The notes under the pieces are model-generated. The model saw only the letters and a list, made by a program, of their open reading frames with translations, searched no databases and was not told where the DNA came from. The position numbers and the translations under genes were made by a program. A stretch of DNA of 64,000 nt. Source: Paracidobacterium acidisoli. Lineage in GTDB: Bacteria > Acidobacteriota > Terriglobia > Terriglobales > Acidobacteriaceae. Shown here piece after piece: positions 55,384 through 64,000 of the stretch. The DNA lies in contig NZ_QVQT02000001.1 of assembly GCF_003428625.2 (NCBI RefSeq), positions 372,001 through 436,000 of the forward strand, in the 5' to 3' direction. How positions within the stretch are numbered: the stretch's first letter is position 1; every line of letters begins with the position of its first letter.

Positions 55384-56544
55384 TCATGCGGAACGCGTTT
55401 CGCGGCGGCGGCCATACAAAGCGCCGGAGGGTTTCGCGGAGGGCCACAGCTCTTGTTGTACGGGCAGTGCAGGGCCGGGCGAGCCTGCGCTGTCAGCAGG
55501 CAGATCAGGAAACGAGGCCAGCTTCTGCAGCAGCAGCCGATCGGTCGGCCGGCGGTCCAGCTCGTATTTGCGCAGCACGGCGGCGACGATATCGGCGACG
55601 CGTTTGCGGTAGGCCTCCGATACGAAATCTGCATTCCCGTAGCGCTTCGCGTAGTGGTCTTCGAGCTGCGGAAAGTGATCGTGGATGAAGGCCAGAAAGG
55701 TGGGCCGCGAGCAGGGCTTGAGGAAGAGCGGATTGGCCGCCATGAAGCTGGCTCCGGCGCGCTGAGCGCGGCGAGCCACGGACTCGAGCGCGGGCGCGGT
55801 GTCGGTGATGCCGGGCATGACGGGACAGCAGAGGATGCCGGTCTCGAGACCGGCGCGGCGCAGCGCGGCGACGGTGCGGAAGCGCAGATCGGGGCGCGGA
55901 GCGCGCGGCTCGAGGATTCTGGCGAGGCCGGCGTCAGGCGTGGTGATGGTGATGTGCACGACGAGACGGTTGCGGGCGGCGATCCGCTGCAGCAGATCGA
56001 TGTCGCGCTCGATGAGCGTCGATTTGGTGACGATGCCGAGCTGCAGCCCGGCCTGCTCGGCGAAGACCTCAAGCAGGCTGCGCGTGACACGCGCGCGGCG
56101 CTCGATGGGCTGGTAGGGATCGGTCGCGGTGCCGAGAGCGAGGTACTCGCCGCGTTTGATCTTTCGCAGCTCCTGGCGGAAGAGCCAGGCGGCGTTCTGC
56201 TTGATATAGATCTGCCGCTCGAAGAGCTCGGGGTCGCGCAGCTCCATGAACTCGTGTGTGTAGCGGGCGTAGCAGTAGCGGCAGCCGAACTCGCAGCCGC
56301 GATAGGGATTGATGCTCCAGCGGAAGTAGTGCATGCGCTTCGAGACGGATCGGTTGAGGATGGATTTCGCGTCGAGGGAGAGGAACTCCACCAGGTGTCC
56401 GTGGTCGACCTCGTGCCCGCAGGCGGCGATGCGGGCGATTCCTGAGAGGGCCGGCTCGTCGGATTGAAGGATCGGAAAGAGGGGTATTTTCGCTTTTTCT
56501 TCGCCCATGCGGAGAACAGTACGCCGCCGCTTCGATGCGGTCAA
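55384..56544 (-). CDS. Radical SAM protein (spore-photoproduct-lyase-like family)
   Basis: The 386-residue protein has the cluster motif CEFGCRYCYARYTHEF, following the family block NRSVSKRMHYFRWSINPYRG. This is the PA0069/SplB-like radical SAM family, of unknown substrate. It begins with TTG 56544 behind GGAGG; ATG 56508 is an alternative. It is divergent from the metal-dependent hydrolase gene, 56 bases apart. Confidence 0.88.
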   Translation of the reverse strand: MTASKRRRTVLRMGEEKAKIPLFPILQSDEPALSGIARIAACGHEVDHGHLVEFLSLDAKSILNRSVSKRMHYFRWSINPYRGCEFGCRYCYARYTHEFMELRDPELFERQIYIKQNAAWLFRQELRKIKRGEYLALGTATDPYQPIERRARVTRSLLEVFAEQAGLQLGIVTKSTLIERDIDLLQRIAARNRLVVHITITTPDAGLARILEPRAPRPDLRFRTVAALRRAGLETGILCCPVMPGITDTAPALESVARRAQRAGASFMAANPLFLKPCSRPTFLAFIHDHFPQLEDHYAKRYGNADFVSEAYRKRVADIVAAVLRKYELDRRPTDRLLLQKLASFPDLPADSAGSPGPALPVQQELWPSAKPSGALYGRRRETRSA

Positions 56545-56600
56545 GGGCCTTTTCCTCCACGATTTTCATGCTCCCGACAGGGACGCTGTACCCTGTTCGC

Positions 56601-57311
56601 ATGGCAGATCTTAAAGGCGCATCCATTACCTGGCTCGGTCATGCAACGGTGCTGATCACGACGCAGCAGGGCACGACGATCCTGATCGATCCGTTTATCG
56701 AGCACAATCCCAGATACCCGAAGGGCTTCGAGCTTCCGGAGCAGATCGATCTTCTGCTGCTCACGCACGGGCACACCGATCACATTGCCGATGCGGTGCC
56801 GGTGGCGAAGAAACATGGACCGACCGTCGTTGCGAATGTCGAACTCGCGGACTGGATACAGACGAAGGGCGTCGAGAAGGCTATCGGCATGAACCTCGGC
56901 GGGTCATGGCGCTTCAAAGATCTCTCGATTGCGCAGGTGGAGGCGAAGCACTCGTCGAGCATCGAGGACAACGGGCAGGTGCTTTACGGCGGGGTGGCGA
57001 CCGGTTTTGTGCTGACCATCGATCAGGGACCGGTTCTCTATCATGCCGGAGATACGAGCGTATTTGCGGATATGCAGCTTATCCGCGACCTTTATTCACC
57101 GCAGATAGCCATGTTGCCGATTGGCGATTTCTATACGATGGGCCCGAAGGGCGGCGCACAGGCTGCGAAATATCTGGGAGTTAATGCCGTGCTGCCCGTT
57201 CATTTCGGAACTTTTCCGGCACTTACCGGCACACCGCGCGAGCTGGAGCAGTATCTGGCGGGAACATCGGTCGAGGTATTGTTTACCGAACCGGGTAAAG
57301 TTATCCGTTAA
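56601..57311 (+). CDS. Metal-dependent hydrolase (UPF0173 family, MBL fold)
   Basis: The 236-residue cytoplasmic protein starts at MADLKGASITWLGHATVLI, the normal UPF0173 start. The metal site is intact: LTHGHTDHIAD, then LYHAGDTSVFADM and VHFGTFPAL. The reaction is unknown. The reading from 56535 adds antisense sequence of the neighbour's start. The weak hairpin at 57330-57351 may end transcription. Confidence 0.93.
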   Translation: MADLKGASITWLGHATVLITTQQGTTILIDPFIEHNPRYPKGFELPEQIDLLLLTHGHTDHIADAVPVAKKHGPTVVANVELADWIQTKGVEKAIGMNLGGSWRFKDLSIAQVEAKHSSSIEDNGQVLYGGVATGFVLTIDQGPVLYHAGDTSVFADMQLIRDLYSPQIAMLPIGDFYTMGPKGGAQAAKYLGVNAVLPVHFGTFPALTGTPRELEQYLAGTSVEVLFTEPGKVIR

Positions 57312-57329
57312 TCGCTCAGAAACAACGAA

Positions 57330-57351
57330 GGCAGGCGCTTATAAGCCTGCC
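57330..57351 (+). terminator. Possible terminator hairpin
   Basis: GGCAGGC (57330-57336) pairs with GCCTGCC (57345-57351) with GCTTATAA between. Only C/T-rich sequence follows, so it is weak as a rho-independent terminator. Confidence 0.45.
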
Positions 57352-57427
57352 CCTTCCCTCTTGGTTCTGAATATCCGCTTTCAATCCTGCTAAACAGTCA
57401 ACCGTATTTCTGTTCTGAATCTCTGCC

Positions 57428-57664
57428 TTATTTTGAACTTTTACCCGCGGCGGCTGCGGCCCGGCGACGCTCGGCCCAGCGCTTTTTCATCGCCTCGGCG
57501 ATTTTGCGGCGTCCAGCCGGACTCATGGTGCGTTTGCCTCCGGCTCCGTTGAGTGAGGCCTTCGTTGCATTTCTGGTTCCCGAGGTTCCGGCAAGTAAAG
57601 CCCGCGCCTCCTTCAGACGTTCTATTTCACGATCCAGCTCAGCAAGAATTCGGCTAACTTCCAC
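57428..57664 (-). CDS. Small basic protein of unknown function
   Basis: The 78-residue protein has an N-terminal coiled-coil-like helix (SRILAELDREIERLKEARAL) and a basic C-terminal part (TMSPAGRRKIAEAMKKRWAE) that looks DNA-binding, like short helices of some homing or Hpr-type proteins. I do not know the family. It is alone on its strand, in a low-feature area before the APC permease. Confidence 0.72.
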   Translation of the reverse strand: MEVSRILAELDREIERLKEARALLAGTSGTRNATKASLNGAGGKRTMSPAGRRKIAEAMKKRWAERRRAAAAAGKSSK

Positions 57665-57803
57665 GTATCCTCCTATAGCGCACTGATCCGGCTCCGGTCC
57701 GCAGGCAATGAATCAGGACCTGGTTATCAGCACAGCCATATATTCAGAGTAAATGGGTTAGCAAGTGATCGACAAATTATATAAGCGCGCGAAGGAAATA
57801 AAG

Positions 57804-60188
57804 TCAGATTGTATCTCGGTCGGCGGATGCGCGCGGCACGGGAATTCCCTGCTCATCGCGATATCCTGCGCCATAACTCAGACCAAGCGGAGCGCTGCGA
57901 TTGCCGTCCTGCGCGTGACGGCGCAGAGCCGTCAGCGTCTCCTGCTTGTCGCGCGCGTATTCGACGGCGAGACGGGTGAGCGCATAGGTGACGATATCGC
58001 TGTGATGAAGGTTCTGCATTTCGGGCTCGCGGCGGAAGTTGAGCCACAGCCGGTGCACGAGCTGCACGTCTTCGGCCTGCAGCGCGGGCGCATGCGGACC
58101 GATGTGGAAGGACATGGCCTCGCCGTTCGGCATGATCACATAGAACGTGAACTGCCGCTTGGGCTCGGGGAGGTTCTCCCATGCCTGGCCGACGTGCCAG
58201 GCCTGCTGCTGCGCGGACATCTTTGTCGAAAGTCCTGAGACCAGGGCTGTAACTTCGAGCGAGTTAGCTACCTGCACGAGCGCCGCGAAGATATCGCCCG
58301 CGGGCACGACCAGAAGGGAAACATGCTTTCCGAAGCTCTCGGCCACCGATACGGCTTTGGTGAAGAGCATCTGCTCGTGCTCGCTGAAGATCTGCTCGTC
58401 GAGATATTCGGGGCCGCCTGCGCCCATCATGCGGGCGGTGAGCACGACGATGTCCTGCTCATCGGTATCGGTGCGGGCCAGCACCCATTTGAGCGCGAAG
58501 GGATTGGCGGCGTCGCGCACGCTGACGAGTATGCCTCCGGGCCGGATCTGCAGCGTCTCGAGCCCGATGGTGTCTTCGTGCTCCAGCTGGAAGTGCTCCT
58601 TCATCTGCTGATCGGTGACGGCCTGACGGCGCAGGTTGCGGCGCTCGGAGATGGCAAAGATGGTGAAGAAGGCGGCGGTAAAGGCCACGCCGCTGATGGT
58701 GGCCACGCTCTTGGTGAACAGATTGACGGTGGCCGTGGTGAAGAGGGTGAGAAAGACGCAGAAGAGGCCGATGGGAAGCTCGGTCTTCCCTATCTTCAGA
58801 TTGACGGGCACCTTCCAGCCGCGCTCGCCCTTGTACTTCCAGCGGAGCACGAGCATGGCGAGCGAGTTGAAGGTGAAGCTCCAGATGACGCCGAAGGCGT
58901 AGGCCTCGCCGAGGGTGATGACGTTGCCCCAGCTGACGATGATGGTAAAGAGCTGCAGCCCGGTGACCAGATTGACGATGCGGGAGCTGGTGCCGAAGCG
59001 GCGGTGCGGCTTGCGGAACCAGTCGGTCAGCACACCGTCTTCGGCGACGCGCATAAGCACGCCGGTCGAGCCGATGATCGATGTGTTGACGGCTCCGGAG
59101 AGCATCAGGAATCCGACGATGACGACGAAGACGCGGAAGACGATGCGCAGCGTGATCGGACCCACCATATACATGGCCAGACCGGCGATGAGGTTGTCGC
59201 GATAGACGGGCACGCGCACGCTGTCGGGGATGATCATGACCGCGAGCAGCGAGACGATGCCGGTGAAGACGAAGCTGTAGATGGCGATGACGATGGCGGC
59301 GCGCTTGAGATTTTTGAGCTTGGGGTGCTCGATCTCGCGATTGACCTGGGCCAGCGTCTCTTCGCCGCTCATGGCCAGCACGGAGTGGCCGAAGGCCATG
59401 AGGATGCCGAAGAGTCCGAGCGTGGTCGCCAGCTTTGTGCCGCCGAGAAAGCCGAGCGCGTCGTGCGAGAAGTGGAGGTTCGAGGGAACGGGCAGCGGCG
59501 GCAGGTGCGCGCCGCGCCAGAAGACGGTGAAGAAGCCCCAGCCGAGAAGCAGGACCACCATGACGGTGGTGATCTTCATGACCTCAAGCGCCTTGTCCGT
59601 CGATTCCTCGATGCCCTTGATGTTCTGCCACCAGAAATACACGGTGACCGCGAGGGCGAAGACCGCGGACATGCCGTTCATGGGCAGATGGCGCGCCTCG
59701 TGCGCGCCGATGAGCAGCGCCGGAGGCAGCCAGCCGTGGACTGCGCCCACCTGCAGCAGCTCATTCAGCAGGCCGGTAATGTACTGACCGGCCGAAACGC
59801 CGGAGATCGGCCCGGTGAGGATGTAATCGAACATCAGCGCGGAGACGCTCATCTTGGCGAAGGTTCCGCCGAGGGCCTCCTTGACCACGCGATAGACGCC
59901 GCCGCGGGTAAACATCGAGCAGCTCTCGACATAGACTGCCCGGACGGCAAAGGAGAAGAGCATGACGCCGAGAATGAACCAGGGCGCGGCCTTGCCGACG
60001 GCCTCCTCTGCGATGCCTCCGGCATAAAACGCCGAGGAGCCGAGGTCATTGAGCACGACCGCGGCGGCACGCCAGAAGGAGATGAAGGTGAGCATGACGG
60101 AGGAAGCGACAACCAGCTTCACTCGCATCGAGTGTGGGGCGTTATACGTGGATCCGGCTGACATGGAATGAGGACGAACTGCGCCCAT
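57804..60188 (-). CDS. APC-family permease with a C-terminal cytoplasmic domain
   Basis: The 794-residue protein has about twelve hydrophobic segments in its first 480 residues, with the APC start SMRVKLVVASSVMLTF. A soluble C-terminal part of about 300 residues follows and includes a region with UspA-like texture (KWVLARTDTDEQDIVVLTAR, HVSLLVVPAGDIFAALVQVA). The substrate is likely an amino acid or another small cation-coupled solute. The start at 60188 lies nine bases after AAGGG; ATG 60164 is an alternative. Confidence 0.85.
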   Translation of the reverse strand: MGAVRPHSMSAGSTYNAPHSMRVKLVVASSVMLTFISFWRAAAVVLNDLGSSAFYAGGIAEEAVGKAAPWFILGVMLFSFAVRAVYVESCSMFTRGGVYRVVKEALGGTFAKMSVSALMFDYILTGPISGVSAGQYITGLLNELLQVGAVHGWLPPALLIGAHEARHLPMNGMSAVFALAVTVYFWWQNIKGIEESTDKALEVMKITTVMVVLLLGWGFFTVFWRGAHLPPLPVPSNLHFSHDALGFLGGTKLATTLGLFGILMAFGHSVLAMSGEETLAQVNREIEHPKLKNLKRAAIVIAIYSFVFTGIVSLLAVMIIPDSVRVPVYRDNLIAGLAMYMVGPITLRIVFRVFVVIVGFLMLSGAVNTSIIGSTGVLMRVAEDGVLTDWFRKPHRRFGTSSRIVNLVTGLQLFTIIVSWGNVITLGEAYAFGVIWSFTFNSLAMLVLRWKYKGERGWKVPVNLKIGKTELPIGLFCVFLTLFTTATVNLFTKSVATISGVAFTAAFFTIFAISERRNLRRQAVTDQQMKEHFQLEHEDTIGLETLQIRPGGILVSVRDAANPFALKWVLARTDTDEQDIVVLTARMMGAGGPEYLDEQIFSEHEQMLFTKAVSVAESFGKHVSLLVVPAGDIFAALVQVANSLEVTALVSGLSTKMSAQQQAWHVGQAWENLPEPKRQFTFYVIMPNGEAMSFHIGPHAPALQAEDVQLVHRLWLNFRREPEMQNLHHSDIVTYALTRLAVEYARDKQETLTALRRHAQDGNRSAPLGLSYGAGYRDEQGIPVPRASADRDTI

Positions 60189-60315
60189 TCATCGTCCCTT
60201 TTGAAGACGGGGACTGCCGAAGGGACGCCCAGGGGTGAGTGTATAACAGCCGTCCGTCCCGACCAAGGAAAGCTTTCCGCTATCAAAACGGCGTTTCGGC
60301 GGAGGACGTCTGACT

Positions 60316-60474
60316 GTGTTTGCACTTCGCGGCGATATAATCGTTCTCGTGATCGCCTTCGCGCATGCCGGGATGCATCTGCTTGTCTTCCTGTTCTTTC
60401 TGGGACTGGTGGGGTCTTCGGCTATCGTCGTCATCAGCTTCATCGAAGATCTGACCGAACTGTTCGGCGAATAA
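60316..60474 (+). CDS. Small membrane protein, 52 residues, coupled to lnt
   Basis: GTG 60316 opens a 52-codon frame ending TAA at 60472-60474, in a frame different from lnt. The product starts MFALRGDIIVLVIAFAHAG, has one long or two short hydrophobic segments (LLVFLFFLGLVG, then AIVVISF), and ends in the acidic tail EDLTELFGE. GGAGG sits about ten bases upstream. lnt starts eight bases after its stop, which suggests coupling. No motif names its function. Confidence 0.7.
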   Translation: MFALRGDIIVLVIAFAHAGMHLLVFLFFLGLVGSSAIVVISFIEDLTELFGE

Positions 60475-60482
60475 ATTCCATC

Positions 60483-62135
60483 GTGGCTACCGCGCTGCAT
60501 TCTGCCGCTCCCGCCGCTTCGGCTCCGGTGCGCTCTTCCCTTCCCGGATACGCGCTGGCGCTGCTCTCCGCCATTCTGCTCAATTACTGCTTTCCGGTTG
60601 CGGGTCCGGTGCCGGTGTGGCGCACGGGACTGGCGTGGATCGCGCTGACTCCGCTGCTGTATGCGCTGCTCTGCCGCGCGACGGCCGAGTCGCCGCGTCC
60701 GCTGCGCAGCGCGACGCTGACGGCGTATCTCTGCGGCGTCGTCTGGTACGTGCTGAACTGCTACTGGATTTACCAGACCATGTTCTATTACGGGCACGTG
60801 CCGCCGGTGGGCTCGGCCGGCATTGTGCTGCTCTTCAGCCTGATTCTCGGCCTTTACTTCGCGCTCTTCGGCTTTCTGGTCGCGTATTTTCGACTGCGCT
60901 TCGGAGTGTGGGCGGCGCTCGGGCTGGCTCCGTTTGCGTGGACGGGGATCGAGCTGGCCGGGGCGCGCGTCACCAGCGTTCCGTGGGACCAGCTTGGCTA
61001 TGCGCAGGTGGACAACCTGTGGCTGACGAAGATTGCGCCCGTCACCGGCGTGTACGGGATCTCCTTCATTCTGGTCGCGGTGAGCGCGCTGCTGACGGCG
61101 GCGCTGGTGGCGGCGCCATTCCGCGCGCGCGCAATGGCGGGAGCAGTGGCCGTGGTACTGGCGGGAGCGCTGCAGTGCGGCTGCTTCGTCTCACCGGCCG
61201 CGTCACCGACTTCGAATTATGCGGTAATGCTGCAGCCGAATATCGATGTGGCCACGGACGATCACTGGATCGGCGAGGAGTGGGACGGGCAGGTTGCGTG
61301 GATTCTGCAGCAGAGCCTGAGCACGTGCAGCGAAGCCTATGCGGGACTGCCACAGAGGCAGACTGCGCTGACGACGCCGGCGTGCGACCGCAATGTCACT
61401 GCGCCGGGCGTGGTGGTGTGGCCGGAGGTGGCGTCGTGGTTCATGAGCGATCGTCCGCAGACGATTGCGGCGATGCGCGCGATTGCGGAGACGGCGCATG
61501 CTCCGGTGATTGCCGGGATGCTGGGCCACGATGCGAGCGGGACATACAACTCGGCGGTGTTTACGAATCCCGACGGACAGATCGTCGGACGGTACGACAA
61601 GATTCACCTTGTGCCCTTCGGCGAATATATTCCCTATCGCAATCTGCTCTTCTTCGCGCACAAGCTGACGCAGCAGGTAGGCGACCTGCAGCGCGGTCGG
61701 GCGCGCAATGTGTTTCAGACGGACGGGCACACCTTCGGCACCATCATCTGCTACGAGTCGGTCTTTGCGGATGAGGTGCGCCTGTTCGTGAAGAACGGCG
61801 CGCAGGTGCTGGTGAATATCTCCGATGACGGATGGTATGGCGACACGAGCGCCCCGTGGCAGCACCTTTACATGACGCGGATGCGGGCGATCGAGAACCA
61901 TCGCTGGGTGCTGCTCGATACCAACTCCGGCGTGACGACGGCGATCGATCCGAGAGGACGCGTGACGGTGTCGGCGCCGCGCCATGCGCTGACCTCGCTG
62001 GTGGCCCGGTACGGCTACGAGAGCGACGTGACCTTCTACACGCAGTACGGCGATGTCTTTGCGTATCTGTGCGTGCTGGCGGTCTGTGCAGCTGCGGGCG
62101 GCGCACTGCTTACGAAACGCCGCTCCGCGGTCTGA
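60483..62135 (+). CDS. lnt: Apolipoprotein N-acyltransferase
   Basis: The 550-residue inner-membrane enzyme completes lipoprotein maturation by N-acylation. It starts with GTG 60483 (MATALHSAAPAASAPV); the reading from 60168 covers the small protein's frame and is not supported. About seven hydrophobic segments precede the periplasmic nitrilase domain, with catalytic residues visible in VVWPEVASWF (Glu), YDKIHLVPFGEY (Lys) and TIICYESVFADEV (Cys). Confidence 0.95.
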   Translation: MATALHSAAPAASAPVRSSLPGYALALLSAILLNYCFPVAGPVPVWRTGLAWIALTPLLYALLCRATAESPRPLRSATLTAYLCGVVWYVLNCYWIYQTMFYYGHVPPVGSAGIVLLFSLILGLYFALFGFLVAYFRLRFGVWAALGLAPFAWTGIELAGARVTSVPWDQLGYAQVDNLWLTKIAPVTGVYGISFILVAVSALLTAALVAAPFRARAMAGAVAVVLAGALQCGCFVSPAASPTSNYAVMLQPNIDVATDDHWIGEEWDGQVAWILQQSLSTCSEAYAGLPQRQTALTTPACDRNVTAPGVVVWPEVASWFMSDRPQTIAAMRAIAETAHAPVIAGMLGHDASGTYNSAVFTNPDGQIVGRYDKIHLVPFGEYIPYRNLLFFAHKLTQQVGDLQRGRARNVFQTDGHTFGTIICYESVFADEVRLFVKNGAQVLVNISDDGWYGDTSAPWQHLYMTRMRAIENHRWVLLDTNSGVTTAIDPRGRVTVSAPRHALTSLVARYGYESDVTFYTQYGDVFAYLCVLAVCAAAGGALLTKRRSAV

Positions 62136-62138
62136 ACT

Positions 62139-62765
62139 TTACTTCGCCGCAGGCGTGACCACGCCGCGCTCCCACGGAGGAGGCACCTTCACCGAGGCCA
62201 TGCCGGCCGCAGCCGCGGCTTCAATGCCCATATCGGTGTCTTCAAAGACGAGGCAGGCTTCCGGAGCAACGCCGAGGCGTTCGGCAGCGAGAAGAAATGC
62301 CTCCGGATGCGGCTTGGCATTTTTGTAGTCGCCGGCGCAGACCAGGGTGTCGAAGCGGTCGAGAAGGTCAAGGGAGCGGAGCGATTCGGTCACGCTTTCG
62401 CGGGTGCTTCCGGAGACGACGGCGAAGGGGATGCGTCCGTGCGCGTCCTCGATGTGCTCGACAACCTCGGGGACGGCCTGCAGCTGGGAGAGGATCTCGA
62501 AGTAGAGGGCTTCCTTCCGGCGCTGCACGGTTTCGACGGGCATGGCGAGGCCCTGCTGCTCATTAAGCGACTGGATGATCTCGACGACGGGACGGCCTCC
62601 CCAGGCGTAGAAGAGCTTCTCGTCGAAGACACAGCTCCACTCGCCGAGGGCCTTCGTCCAGGCGACGTAATGCAGCGGCATGGAGTCGGCGATGGTTCCG
62701 TCGCAGTCGAAGAGATAGGCTTTGAACTCGCCCGGGGGCAGAGGCAGCTTCATGGTCTGTGTCAT
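62139..62765 (-). CDS. HAD-family phosphatase (beta-phosphoglucomutase-like)
   Basis: The 208-residue protein has the HAD motifs: YLFDCDGTIADS (motif I, with nucleophile Asp and the second Asp), VVSGSTRESV (motif II), and NAKPHPEAF with VFEDTDMGIEAA (motifs III/IV). The cap domain is of the small-helical type of sugar-phosphate mutases and phosphatases. The substrate is unknown. It converges with lnt, three bases apart. Confidence 0.9.
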   Translation of the reverse strand: MTQTMKLPLPPGEFKAYLFDCDGTIADSMPLHYVAWTKALGEWSCVFDEKLFYAWGGRPVVEIIQSLNEQQGLAMPVETVQRRKEALYFEILSQLQAVPEVVEHIEDAHGRIPFAVVSGSTRESVTESLRSLDLLDRFDTLVCAGDYKNAKPHPEAFLLAAERLGVAPEACLVFEDTDMGIEAAAAAGMASVKVPPPWERGVVTPAAK

Positions 62766-62872
62766 TTCCTTTATCTTCCCACAGGCGCGGGGCCGGGCTG
62801 CCGGCCGGATGATCTGCCGATTCGGCGCCGGACAGGCCTTGCTACTATAGAAAGAAAAAGTCAGGTCACCCC

Positions 62873-64000
62873 ATGCTTAACGATCTCGAATTCGCCTGGG
62901 CTCCCATTCGCGATAAAGTACGCGACCTGCGGGAGTATCTTTGACGCACCTCGCCTGCGCAGCGAGCTTGCCACGATAGAACAGAAACTCTCCGACCCGT
63001 CGCTGTGGTCGAACCCCGCGCTTTCGCAGCCGATTATGCGCGACCGCAAGCGCATCGAAGGCCAGCTTGCCGACGATGTGGAGCTGGAGCGCCGCACGGG
63101 CGACGTGGATGCGTACTTCGACCTGGCGCGCGAGGGCGAGGCGGTGGAGCCGGAGCTGGAGCGCGAGATGAAGGCGCTGAACGACTACGCCGAATCGATT
63201 GAAGCGAAGACGATGCTGTCGGGCGAGACCGATCCGCTGAACGCGATCGTGACCGTGCATCCGGGCGCGGGCGGCACGGAGAGCCAGGACTGGGCCGAGA
63301 TGCTGATGCGCATGTATCTGCGCTGGGCCGAGCAGCAGGGTTTCAAAACCGAGATGAACGACTACCAGGACGGCGAAGAGGCGGGCATTAAATCGGCCAC
63401 CTTTACCATCCTCGGCGACTCGGCCTACGGCCTGCTCTCGGGCGAATCGGGCGTGCACCGGCTGGTGCGCATCTCGCCGTTCGACCAGGCGAAGCGGCGG
63501 CATACGTCGTTCGCGTCGGTGTTTGTGTCTCCGGAGATCGATGACTCGATCCAGATCGACATCAAGCCGGACGAGATTCGCACCGATACCTACCGCTCGG
63601 GCGGCAAGGGTGGCCAGCACGTCAACACGACGGACTCGGCGGTGCGCATTACGCATCTTCCGACCAACATCGTCGTGCAGTGCCAGAACGAGCGCTCGCA
63701 GCACAAGAACCGCGAGAAGGCGATGAAGATGCTGCGCTCGCGGCTGTACGAATACGAGCTGGCGAAGAAGACGGCGGCGACGAAGAAGCTCGAGGACTCG
63801 AAGTCCGATATCAACTTCGGCTCACAGATCCGCAGCTACGTGCTGCAGCCCTACCGCATCGCCAAGGACCACCGGACGAAGGTGGAGGTGGGCGACGTGG
63901 ATAAGGTCCTCGACGGGTACCTGGAGCCGTTCATCCGCGGCTATCTGATCATGAAGCGGAACGGCGGCGTGCCGGCAGCGGTGGATGCGGGAGACGATCT
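62873..64000 (+). CDS. prfB: Peptide chain release factor 2, with programmed frameshift, 3' end missing
   Basis: Release factor 2 reads UGA and UAA stop codons. ATG 62873 opens a 23-codon frame that stops at TGA 62942-62944, directly before C. The sequence GGGAG-TAT-CTT-TGA-C matches the classic +1 frameshift site, so translation shifts at CTT and goes on as LDAPRLRSELATIEQKL. Downstream the SPF motif (RISPFDQAKRR) and the GGQ motif (SGGKGGQHVNTTDS) are intact. The gene runs off the window at 64000. Confidence 0.96.
62931..62945 (+). promoter_or_regulatory. prfB: Programmed +1 frameshift site of prfB
   Basis: The internal ribosome-binding sequence GGGAG is followed by TAT, then the slippery CTT codon, the in-frame stop TGA and a C. 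This arrangement lets low RF2 levels favour the shift and so self-regulates RF2. Confidence 0.93.

Noticed and set aside
58323-60161. 612-codon plus-strand open frame
   Set aside because: Antisense of the APC permease; composition is extreme in Asp, Glu, Gly and His.

Overview
The window reads as a chromosomal segment of an acidobacterium, most likely of the Acidobacteriaceae (Terriglobia). This assignment is inferred from gene content and style, not from a database search. The clues are an Oar-type TonB-dependent receptor with an N-terminal carboxypeptidase-regulatory domain next to a GH3 glycosidase, a hopanoid block (ispH, squalene-hopene cyclase, hpnH), a BshB1-like bacillithiol deacetylase, lipid A genes, DUF3617 and DUF507 proteins, a bactofilin, and intergenic GC-rich hairpin repeats. 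Most of the window is housekeeping-like, with no phage, IS element, CRISPR array or clear genomic island.

Layout. 1-6.4 kb: carbohydrate and oxidation genes of lower GC (GH78 alpha-rhamnosidase cut by the window edge, SGNH esterase, PQQ quinoprotein with a built-in cytochrome c domain, NupG-like permease). 6.5-12 kb: DinB, a tRNA-Glu, two tandem DUF507 genes, a 2Fe-2S ferredoxin, RecJ and a DUF1697 protein. 12-17.5 kb: methyltransferase, BshB1-like deacetylase and propeller lipoprotein on the minus strand, then a bifunctional homocysteine methyltransferase/MTHFR overlapping xseB. 17.4-21.5 kb: a minus-strand envelope set (acyltransferase, lpxD, P-loop protein, DUF3617). 21.7-28 kb: secreted enzymes (metallo-hydrolase, phosphoesterase, Tat multicopper oxidase, SYLF protein). 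Three intergenic gaps between 19.8 and 28.8 kb hold a modular hairpin repeat family.

28.7-42 kb: a receiver-like NarL regulator without its phosphoacceptor, dcd, an HU protein, the TonB receptor and GH3 glycosidase, then ispH-shc-hpnH plus an overlapping Sm-like unknown gene, closed by a strong terminator. 42-46 kb: an ABC transporter and two-component operon with a dyad operator candidate in front. 46-51 kb: MscS channel, a small exported protein, a PP2C phosphatase and a K+-independent-type H+-pyrophosphatase. 51.6-60.2 kb: fused alpha/beta E1 dehydrogenase, methyltransferase, bactofilin, radical SAM protein, metal-dependent hydrolase and an APC permease with a cytoplasmic extension. 60.3-64 kb: a previously easy-to-miss 52-residue membrane protein coupled to lnt, a HAD phosphatase, and prfB with its programmed +1 frameshift, cut by the window end.

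Themes: outer-membrane and lipoprotein biogenesis (lpxD, LpxL-like, lnt), hopanoid lipid synthesis, and plant or microbial polysaccharide use (GH78, SGNH esterase, TonB receptor, GH3). The most promising undescribed items are the modular repeat family, the small protein upstream of lnt, the Sm-like protein in the hopanoid operon, the dyad over the bshB1 start codon, and the operator candidate of the ABC/two-component operon.
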